Assembly: GCA_036496265.1 (NCBI GenBank) | Contig: DASXLL010000173.1 | Span: 1-5,172, forward strand | Source: CAYLLN01 sp036496265 | GTDB taxonomy: Bacteria > Planctomycetota > Planctomycetia > Pirellulales > Pirellulaceae | Direction of reading: 5' to 3' | DNA length: 5,172 nt | In this document: one piece after another, positions 1-4,745 of the stretch | Position numbering within the stretch: position 1 is the first letter of the stretch | How the letters are laid out: each line of letters begins with the position of its first letter | Program-made: the position numbers and the translations under genes | The notes under the pieces: model-generated | Told to the model about the DNA's origin: nothing | Seen by the model: the letters and a program-made list of their open reading frames with translations, nothing else | Database searches by the model: none

Positions 1-2
1 TT

Positions 3-380
3 TCATACTTGCCAATTCTCTGGTTGATTAATCATGTTTACGAGCATGCCAATTATCGCATCGTAGTCGCGATAGACTTCGGCGGCGGCATCGCGGTCAA
101 TGTATTTGCACTCGACGGCGAACTCGAGCCAGACTTGCGTCTCGGCAGCTTCGCCTTCACTGTCATTCAGTTTACAAATAAACGCATTCGGATAACGGCG
201 TTTGCGCCATGCTTCCGCGATATTCCCGTAGACGCTTCGCGAACAGCGGCGGATTTGATCCGTTAGCGAGTACTGTTCCGACTTCGGAAACTTCTTGGTT
301 AAGTCGAATACCTGTCGTGCCGCCGCCCGTGCGCGTTGATAGACCTTCAAATCCGTGTGCTTTACAACACGAGCCGCCAT
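3..380 (-). CDS. four-helix-bundle protein (S23/IVP, Avd-like family)
   Basis: A complete small protein of 125 residues, predicted soluble and almost entirely helical. The sequence matches the four-helix-bundle family first described as proteins encoded in 23S rRNA intervening sequences and related to Avd of diversity-generating retroelements. Family-like segments are DLKVYQRA (10-17), the central FPKSEQYSLTDQIRRCSRSV followed by YGNIAEAW (31-58), and the helix SEGEAAETQVWLEFA (74-88), with a C-terminal amphipathic helix. The molecular role of stand-alone members is not established; family members are known to form pentamers, and here there is neither an rRNA nor a reverse transcriptase. I chose the ATG at 378-380 because GAGGGAG lies 7 bases upstream. 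A GTG at 396-398 would add six residues and overlap the preceding stop codon. It follows the oxidoreductase gene by 14 bases, so co-transcription is likely. Family assignment is confident; function is unknown. Confidence 0.85.
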   Translation of the reverse strand: MAARVVKHTDLKVYQRARAAARQVFDLTKKFPKSEQYSLTDQIRRCSRSVYGNIAEAWRKRRYPNAFICKLNDSEGEAAETQVWLEFAVECKYIDRDAAAEVYRDYDAIIGMLVNMINQPENWQV

Positions 381-387
381 CGCATTT

Positions 388-394
388 CTCCCTC
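388..394 (-). promoter_or_regulatory. Shine-Dalgarno site for the four-helix-bundle gene
   Basis: On the minus strand GAGGGAG precedes the ATG at 378-380 with a 7-base spacer. It decides this start over the upstream GTG at 396-398. It directly follows the TGA stop (395-397) of the oxidoreductase gene, an arrangement that favours re-initiation by terminating ribosomes. It is one of only two convincing Shine-Dalgarno sites in the window. Confidence 0.65.
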
Positions 395-421
395 TCACCC
401 ACTCTCCCTCTCTCCCCCCCC
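388..421 (-). repeat. purine-rich low-complexity tract with a G8 run at a gene junction
   Basis: On the minus strand this stretch is almost only G and A, opening with eight consecutive Gs (414-421) and continuing through GGGAG-type repeats to the Shine-Dalgarno of the next gene. It encodes the last residues of the oxidoreductase (glycine-rich tail ending GGGERESG), which look unlike a conserved domain. The tract is a likely site for replication or transcription slippage. Confidence 0.6.
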
Positions 422-1702
422 GACTCGGCCTCCATAGAGGATTTCCGGTTTTTCGCAGCCCGGGGCGAGGAGGACGAGGCCACCGAGGGGGTGGTCGATT
501 TCAACGATGCAGTTGGGAGTGCCGGCGACGTGCTTGGCGAGGATGGCTTCCATCGCTTGGACGGCGGCGACGGTTTGGCGGTCGGAGGAGACGTCGTTGT
601 AGGTCAATTTTCGCGCATCTTCGAGGCGGGTTGGGCGCTCGTTCGCCGGGCCGCCGAATTCGACGGTGGCGACTTCGCGGGCGAAGCGTTCGAGGACTTC
701 GAGGCCGTAGCCGCGTTGGGAGCGCTGGCCCCAGGGTTCGAGGAAGACGCCGTTGTAGTGGTTGTTGATGTTGATTTTGCGCTGGAACGGTGTGCGGTCT
801 TCGACGGTGCATTCGATGCCGCGTTTGCGGCTGTGGGCGTTCCAGACGCCGTTGTCGAAGCGGAATTGGACCTCTTGATCGACGTAGCCGGGGAAATTGT
901 CGGGCGTGACCCAGCTGGTGTGGATATCGAAGGCGGCTTCGCGACCGTCGGCGTATTCGTAGATCAGGCGGAGCTGCGTGGAGTCCCAGGTGGGGCCGTC
1001 GGCGGGACCGACGAGGCCGCGCTGGCCGGTGCAGGCGACGCTTTTGAGGCGGCCGCCGAAGGTAAAGTCGATCAGCTTGATGTAATGGACAGCGACGTAG
1101 GTGCCAGGGTTGCGGCCTTGGATCCATTCAGCGAATTGGCCGCCGCTGATGCTTTTGGGCTCGAGCAGGGTGCAGTAGCCCGTGTTGACGTGCTTTAGCT
1201 CGCCATCGGCGACGAGCGTACGGAGCTTTTTGTGGTCGGGATCGAGGAGCTTGTGATAGACGATTTTGGCGAGGACGTTGTTTTTTCGTGCCACGCGATC
1301 GAGTTCGTCCAGCTCGCCCAGCGTCAGCACCGAGGGCTTCTCAATCAAAACGTGCTTGCCGGCTTCCAGGGCTGTTTTCGCAGCGGAGAAATGGCGGTCG
1401 TCGGGCGTGGCGACGCAGACGAAATCGACGCCGTGCTTGAGTAGTTGGCCGATTGAATCGGGCTCTTTGAAGCTTTGGAATGAGGCGATGCGGTCGCCGG
1501 CGGATTTTTTATAGGCGTCGGCCCGGCTGCCGGTGCGACTGGCGACGGCGGCGAGCTCGAGTTCGCAGAGGCCGAAGCGGGGATCGTAGATGCCGGAGGC
1601 GTGGGCATGCTCGAAGAAGGGACGATAGGTCTCGTCGAAGATCATGCCCATGCCGACCATGCCGGCGCGGAGGGTGTTTTTGTGGGGGGAGAGTTGGGGC
1701 AT
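395..1702 (-). CDS. Gfo/Idh/MocA-family NAD(P)-dependent oxidoreductase
   Basis: A complete 435-residue protein. The N-terminal Rossmann domain shows the dinucleotide-binding loop GMVGMGMI (14-21), the strand VDFVCVATPDDRH (92-104) and the family hallmark EKP (121-123) in HVLIEKPSVLT. The C-terminal half (about 150-400) fits the family's alpha/beta substrate domain. Members oxidise or reduce sugars, inositols and similar polyols with NAD(P); the substrate cannot be told from sequence. No signal peptide is seen, so it is probably cytoplasmic. In VHYIKLIDF (205-213) the position three after His206 is Lys209, where many members carry Asp (HxxD); an Asp lies further on at 212. The last dozen residues are a glycine-rich tail encoded by a purine-rich tract. 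The ATG at 1700-1702 starts the protein a normal distance before the Rossmann strand, but no Shine-Dalgarno precedes it. It lies 77 bases after leuD and 14 bases before the four-helix gene. Family certain, reaction unknown. Confidence 0.9.
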   Translation of the reverse strand: MPQLSPHKNTLRAGMVGMGMIFDETYRPFFEHAHASGIYDPRFGLCELELAAVASRTGSRADAYKKSAGDRIASFQSFKEPDSIGQLLKHGVDFVCVATPDDRHFSAAKTALEAGKHVLIEKPSVLTLGELDELDRVARKNNVLAKIVYHKLLDPDHKKLRTLVADGELKHVNTGYCTLLEPKSISGGQFAEWIQGRNPGTYVAVHYIKLIDFTFGGRLKSVACTGQRGLVGPADGPTWDSTQLRLIYEYADGREAAFDIHTSWVTPDNFPGYVDQEVQFRFDNGVWNAHSRKRGIECTVEDRTPFQRKININNHYNGVFLEPWGQRSQRGYGLEVLERFAREVATVEFGGPANERPTRLEDARKLTYNDVSSDRQTVAAVQAMEAILAKHVAGTPNCIVEIDHPLGGLVLLAPGCEKPEILYGGRVGGGERESG

Positions 1703-1745
1703 GGGAGAGCGAGCGCAGTGGAATATTTGTTAGTAGCGCCGGGCT

Positions 1746-1784
1746 CATCACGCGGAGCGTGATGGCTACGGTGTGATGGCTACG
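1746..1784. repeat. hairpin plus 12-base direct repeat between leuD and the oxidoreductase
   Basis: CATCACGC (1746-1753) pairs perfectly with GCGTGATG (1757-1764) around a 3-base loop. Overlapping this, GTGATGGCTACG occurs twice, at 1759-1770 and 1773-1784, separated by two bases. The second copy contains the leuD stop codon (minus strand, 1780-1782). No T-run follows the stem on the minus strand, so it does not look like a classic intrinsic terminator. It may be a dispersed palindromic repeat. Confidence 0.65.
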
Positions 1785-2379
1785 ATGCGGCGACCGCGTG
1801 GGATTTCTCGAAGGCGGAGATTTTGGATTCGTGCTGGAGGGTGAGGGCGATGTCGTCGAGGCCGTGGAGCATATTGTGGCGACGGGAGTCATCGACTTCG
1901 AAGGGAATCGAGAGGCCTTGAGAGTCAGTGATGCGTCGCGTGTTGAGGTCGATTGTGAGGTTGTAGCCGCCGTTGGACGCTTTTTGGAAGAGTTGCTCGA
2001 CCTGGTCTTCGCTGAGGCGGATCGGGAGGACACCGTTTTTGAAGCAGTTGTTGTAGAAGATGTCGGCGAAGGTGGGGGCGATGACGGCGCGGAAGCCGTA
2101 GTTTTCGATGGCCCAGACGGCGTGTTCGCGGCTGGAGCCGCAGCCGAAGTTGCGGCGGGCGAGGAGGATCGAGGCGCCTTGGGCTTTGGGCTGGTTCAGC
2201 TCAAAGTCGGGGTTAGGGGTTTTGCCGTCGTCGCGATAACGCCAGTCGAAGAATAGGAATGGGCCGTAGCCAGTGCGTTCGATGCGTTTAAGGAATTGTT
2301 TGGGGATGATTTGGTCGGTATCGACAGCGGCCCGGTCCATGCAGGCGACGAGGCCGGTGTGGGTGGTGAAGGGGGTCAT
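1780..2379 (-). CDS. leuD: 3-isopropylmalate dehydratase small subunit
   Basis: LeuD is the small subunit of isopropylmalate isomerase. With the LeuC iron-sulfur subunit it converts 2-isopropylmalate to 3-isopropylmalate in leucine biosynthesis in the cytoplasm. The 199-residue length is normal. The swivel-domain signature is clear: RRNFGCGSSREHAVWA at 75-90, then GFRAVIAPTFADIFYNNCFKNGVLPI (95-120). The N-terminal part has the usual DTDQIIPKQFL (20-30). The ATG at 2377-2379 gives MTPFTTHTG, a typical LeuD start; an in-frame ATG 17 codons upstream (2428-2430) would add residues encoded by repeat DNA and was rejected. No Shine-Dalgarno is present; on the mRNA strand the upstream sequence is pyrimidine-rich. 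The partner leuC is not in the window and hisN lies just upstream, so the two dehydratase subunits are not adjacent on this side. The stop codon falls inside a short direct repeat. Confidence 0.95.
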   Translation of the reverse strand: MTPFTTHTGLVACMDRAAVDTDQIIPKQFLKRIERTGYGPFLFFDWRYRDDGKTPNPDFELNQPKAQGASILLARRNFGCGSSREHAVWAIENYGFRAVIAPTFADIFYNNCFKNGVLPIRLSEDQVEQLFQKASNGGYNLTIDLNTRRITDSQGLSIPFEVDDSRRHNMLHGLDDIALTLQHESKISAFEKSHAVAAS

Positions 2380-2400
2380 GGGAAAGGCTTGAAGGAGGAA

Positions 2401-2421
2401 GGCTGATGGCTGATGGCTGAA
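2401..2421. repeat. tandem heptamer repeat GGCTGAT x3 upstream of leuD
   Basis: GGCTGAT, GGCTGAT and GGCTGAA follow each other with exact 7-base spacing between hisN and leuD. A purine stretch GAAGGAGGAA at 2391-2400 adjoins it and is repeated at 2450-2459. On the transcribed (minus) strand it lies in the leuD leader. Confidence 0.75.
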
Positions 2422-2435
2422 GGGGAGCAAGGAGA

Positions 2436-2470
2436 CAATTATGAATGATGAAGGAGGAATTATGAAGGGA
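2436..2470. repeat. degenerate tandem heptamer repeat (GAAnnnn x5) downstream of hisN
   Basis: Five successive 7-base units, CAATTAT, GAATGAT, GAAGGAG, GAATTAT and GAAGGGA, run without gaps. The last four begin with GAA, and the 9-mer AATTATGAA occurs at 2437-2445 and 2458-2466. The patch is locally AT-rich within GC-rich DNA and contains no gene. Together with the GGCTGAT repeat it fills most of the 114-base hisN-leuD gap (2380-2493). Confidence 0.7.
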
Positions 2471-2493
2471 AGAGGGGGGCGACGGGCGAAGGT

Positions 2494-3318
2494 TCAGTCG
2501 GCCCGCGGGAATTGGCGGGTGATGGCGAGGATTTCGGGGTGAATGAGGCTGTTGGTGGCGATGGCTTCGCTGGAATGGATGGTGGGGGCACCTTGCCAAT
2601 CGGTGAATTGGCCGCCGGCTTCTTCGATGATGGGTTGGATGGCGGCGGCGTCCCAGACGTTCATGATGGGATCGACCATTAGCTCGGCGCGGCCGGTGGC
2701 GACAAGCAGATAGCCGTAGCAGTCGCCCCAGGTGCGGGTGATATAGGCAGTTTTTTGGAGGACGTCGAAAGCTGCGGCGGCGCCGCGTTTGGCGAAGGAA
2801 TCGACCTGCGAGGTGAGGAAGAGGCCATCGGCGAGAGATTTTTTTTGGCTGACGCGGCAGCGTGTTGGCGAGTTATTGGCGCGAAAGTGCCATGTTCCCT
2901 GGCCAGTGGAAGCATAGACGCCTTCGTTGAGGCCGGGGATATAGACGAGGCCGGCGAGAGCGACGCCGTCGTGCTCGATGCCGACCATTGTCCCGTAGAG
3001 GGGGACGCCGCTGATGAATGATTTCGTGCCGTCGATCGGGTCGAGAATCCAGTTGAAGCCAGAAGTGCCCGCGGAGGTGCCGAGTTCTTCGCCGAGAATG
3101 CCGTCGGCGGGAAATGCGGCGGTGATGCGGTCGCGAAGGAGTTGCTCGGCGGAGCGGTCGGCGATGGTGACCGGGGAGGCATCACTTTTGCGTTCAACCT
3201 CGAAATTGTCCTGCTGGAAATAGCGCAGCGTGAGGCGGCCGGCTTCTTTGCCGGCGGAGATGGACAGTTCCAATCGCTGGACGATCTCGGCGGATAACGC
3301 GGCAGATAGCGATTTCAT
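2494..3318 (-). CDS. hisN: histidinol-phosphatase, inositol monophosphatase family (HisN type)
   Basis: A 274-residue magnesium-dependent phosphatase of the inositol monophosphatase fold. The metal-binding motifs are intact: GEELG (76-80, ligand Glu77), WILDPIDGTKSF (90-101, ligands Asp93 and Asp96) and VWDAAA (221-226, ligand Asp223). The segment RTWGDCYGYLLVATGRAELMVDP (195-217) is what I associate with HisN, which removes phosphate from histidinol phosphate late in histidine biosynthesis, rather than with inositol phosphatases or CysQ. Other phosphate monoesters cannot be excluded. The ATG at 3316-3318 gives MKSLSAALS. A start at 3376-3378 would add 20 residues encoded within the palindromic repeat and is unlikely. 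No Shine-Dalgarno is visible. It is the first gene of the minus-strand block, divergent from the histidine kinase, and is followed 114 bases later by leuD. Family very confident, HisN assignment fairly confident. Confidence 0.85.
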   Translation of the reverse strand: MKSLSAALSAEIVQRLELSISAGKEAGRLTLRYFQQDNFEVERKSDASPVTIADRSAEQLLRDRITAAFPADGILGEELGTSAGTSGFNWILDPIDGTKSFISGVPLYGTMVGIEHDGVALAGLVYIPGLNEGVYASTGQGTWHFRANNSPTRCRVSQKKSLADGLFLTSQVDSFAKRGAAAAFDVLQKTAYITRTWGDCYGYLLVATGRAELMVDPIMNVWDAAAIQPIIEEAGGQFTDWQGAPTIHSSEAIATNSLIHPEILAITRQFPRAD

Positions 3319-3355
3319 GAAAACAGAATACCACGAGCAATCGCGGATTGGACCG

Positions 3356-3423
3356 ACCACGAAATACACGAAAGACACGAAATGAATTGTTTTGCTTTTC
3401 GTGTATTTCGTGTCTTTCGTGGT
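3356..3423. repeat. large inverted repeat with 9-base CACGAAAnn units in the divergent intergenic region
   Basis: The arms 3356-3382 and 3397-3423 are inverted copies of 27 bases with 25 matching, around a 14-base spacer. Each arm is itself tandem: the left reads CACGAAATA, CACGAAAGA, CACGAAATG from 3358, and the right is the mirror TTTCGTGnn series. The two mismatches arise because the TA and TC dinucleotides between units are in swapped order. It lies between the starts of hisN and the histidine kinase, so any hairpin would form in a leader or promoter region, not at a gene end. It resembles short dispersed palindromic elements. No transposase or target duplication is seen. Confidence 0.85.
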
Positions 3424-3479
3424 TCCCTCTGCCGATTCTTAAGGTCGCATGGCAGAATGGGACTTTGAATTACACAGTT

Positions 3480-4253
3480 ATGGCCGATCATCAATTGTTA
3501 TCGACGGAAGATGCTCTCGACGAGCTGCGGTCGCGGTATGCCGAGCTGGCGGCGCTGGCGGGGTCGCTGGCGCATGAGATTAAGAATCCGCTGTCGGTCA
3601 TTCGGATGAACATGGACCTCTTGGGGGAGGACTTTGGCGAGCCGCAATCGCCGAAGGAGCGGCGGGCGCTCAGCAAAATCGAGATGGTCAGCCGGCAATG
3701 CACGCGGCTGGAGAATTTGCTGAACGACTTCTTGCGTTTCAATAAAGTGAACAACCTGGAACTGACGCTTGGTAACCTGAACGACCAAATCGCGCGAGTT
3801 CTGGACCTGTTTGCGGCACAGGCCGAGGAAAACCAAGTTGACGTTGTCCGCTATCTTGATCCTGATTTGCCGAGCATTTTGCTGAACGGGGAGACGCTGC
3901 AGGCGGCGCTGGTGAACTTGGTCAAAAACGCGCTGGAGGCGATGCCGGATGGCGGGCAATTGACCGTTCGCACGCATGTGATTCGGCAAGGCGTGGCCCT
4001 CGATCTGATCGATACGGGCATCGGCATGGATGAACGAACGGCGATGAAGATGTTCGAAGCTTTCTACACGACCAAAAGCGGCGGCAGCGGCCTGGGCCTG
4101 CCGACGGCCCGGCGGATTATCGAGGCGCACGGTGGACGGATCAGCGTGCATAGCGAAGTGGGAATTGGGACGCAGTTCACGCTGGAGTTTCCGACGCCGG
4201 CGCGGATTGGAGGCGATGGGATCGCGGAGTTCGGAGTGCGGAGCGCGGAGTAA
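3480..4253 (+). CDS. soluble sensor histidine kinase, NtrB-like
   Basis: A 257-residue kinase core. After a short charged helix (10-28, probably coiled coil) comes the HisKA H-box SLAHEIKNPLSVIR (29-42) with phospho-acceptor His32. The HATPase_c domain follows: N-box NLVKNALEAMPDGG (146-159), G1 box DTGIGMD (178-184), F box MFEAFYTTKSGG (191-202), and G2 box GSGLGLPTARRIIEAHGG (202-219). All key residues are present, so it should be active. No transmembrane segment, PAS, GAF or HAMP domain is seen; sensing must occur through the short N-terminus or a partner. The likely partner is the NtrC-like regulator downstream at 4746. The ATG at 3480 begins MADHQLL; the open frame continues upstream to 3348 but there only translates the palindromic repeat. 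No good Shine-Dalgarno is present. The last residues (IAEFGVRSAE) are encoded by a heptamer repeat that also supplies part of the stop codon. Confidence 0.92.
   Translation: MADHQLLSTEDALDELRSRYAELAALAGSLAHEIKNPLSVIRMNMDLLGEDFGEPQSPKERRALSKIEMVSRQCTRLENLLNDFLRFNKVNNLELTLGNLNDQIARVLDLFAAQAEENQVDVVRYLDPDLPSILLNGETLQAALVNLVKNALEAMPDGGQLTVRTHVIRQGVALDLIDTGIGMDERTAMKMFEAFYTTKSGGSGLGLPTARRIIEAHGGRISVHSEVGIGTQFTLEFPTPARIGGDGIAEFGVRSAE
4224..4251. repeat. tandem heptamer repeat GCGGAGT x4 at the end of the kinase gene
   Basis: GCGGAGT, TCGGAGT, GCGGAGC and GCGGAGT follow with exact 7-base spacing. The repeat encodes the C-terminal tail of the histidine kinase, the final T starts its TAA stop, and the GGAG of the last unit is placed as a Shine-Dalgarno for the next gene. 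The tail lies beyond the conserved HATPase domain, which ends near residue 237. Confidence 0.8.
4247..4250 (+). promoter_or_regulatory. Shine-Dalgarno site for the SUKH gene
   Basis: GGAG lies 9 bases before the ATG at 4260, within the last codons of the histidine kinase. Combined with a 6-base gap between stop and start, it suggests translational coupling of the two genes. The site belongs to the last unit of the GCGGAGT heptamer repeat. Confidence 0.5.
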
Positions 4254-4259
4254 AGCCGA

Positions 4260-4670
4260 ATGGCGCAAAAGAGTGTGCATTTCGAGAAGTCCGTTCCAGC
4301 AAGCGAGGAGACCTTGCGAAGGCTCGTTGAAGACACCGTGTTCAGCTTGCCTTCAGATTACATTGCATTCCTTCGCCAGAGTAATGGCTGTGAAGGCGAA
4401 CTCGGCATCAAGCCAGGGTGGGTACAGGTTTGGCCAGCCGAGAAAGTCCTCAAATACAACGAAGGCTACGAGACTACGGAAGCAGTGCCCGGCTTCTTTG
4501 CTTTTGGCAGTAATGGCGGTGGTGAAATGTTCTGCTTCGACTTGAGAACTGCCGGAAAATCACGAGTGGTGATGATCCCTTTTATTCCTATGGAGATCAA
4601 AGAAGCTTTCCAGCTTGCCGGGGACTTTCGCGAATTTGCTAATTACTTTGGAAAGCAGCAGAATGAGTAA
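4260..4670 (+). CDS. SMI1/KNR4 (SUKH superfamily) protein
   Basis: A complete 136-residue protein with the SUKH pattern: the helix LPSDYIAFLRQSNGCEG (30-46), a Trp-containing strand (WVQVWPAEKV, 54-63) followed by NEGYE (67-71), the glycine-rich core FFAFGSNGGGEMFCFD (79-94), the strand SRVVMIPFIPME (101-112) and the terminal helix GDFREFANYF (121-130). SUKH proteins are best known as immunity proteins against secreted or contact-dependent toxins, but many bacterial copies are orphans of unknown role. No toxin gene or signal peptide is seen here. It sits 6 bases after the kinase gene and 75 bases before the response regulator, so it is probably co-transcribed with both. A hand count gives about 50% GC, against about 60% in part of the response-regulator gene, which suggests later acquisition. 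Family assignment is strong; an immunity function is inference only. Confidence 0.85.
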   Translation: MAQKSVHFEKSVPASEETLRRLVEDTVFSLPSDYIAFLRQSNGCEGELGIKPGWVQVWPAEKVLKYNEGYETTEAVPGFFAFGSNGGGEMFCFDLRTAGKSRVVMIPFIPMEIKEAFQLAGDFREFANYFGKQQNE

Positions 4671-4745
4671 TCAGCCTGATTTAGCATTTGGCACTTTACC
4701 AGCAGCCACTCGTCGTTTCTTGGGACCTTGGCTATCATCGCTTTT

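Noticed and set aside
209..1198. Long plus-strand open frame of 329 codons
   Set aside because: It lies antisense to the well-supported oxidoreductase gene, is rich in Ala/Gly/Asp/Val repeats, and matches no family I know; a codon-bias shadow.
1798..2256. Plus-strand open frame of 152 codons opposite leuD
   Set aside because: It is the exact antisense of a clear LeuD and consists of Val/Glu/Ala/Gly-rich sequence.
2450..2459. GAAGGAGGAA as a Shine-Dalgarno on the plus strand (also at 2391-2400)
   Set aside because: No plausible plus-strand gene follows either copy; they are part of the heptamer repeat region between two minus-strand genes.
3356..3423. Palindrome as an intrinsic terminator
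   Set aside because: Both flanking genes start outward from it, so no transcript of either gene ends there; the T-rich stretches are part of the arms rather than a tail after a GC-rich stem.
3450..3468. Possible sigma-54 promoter upstream of the kinase (TGGCA...)
   Set aside because: The GC element is missing at the required spacing after the GG, so the match is partial only.
3348..3479. N-terminal extension of the kinase frame
   Set aside because: The extra 44 codons translate the CACGAAA palindrome and give a low-complexity, cysteine-containing peptide unlike a kinase N-terminus; the ATG at 3480 is more credible.
3498..4280. Minus-strand open frame of 260 codons opposite the histidine kinase
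   Set aside because: The kinase on the plus strand has every catalytic motif; this frame is Arg/Gln/Leu-rich with no recognisable domain.
4671..4745. Terminator or second gene between SUKH and the response regulator
   Set aside because: No stable stem with a T-run and no open frame of note was found in these 75 bases.
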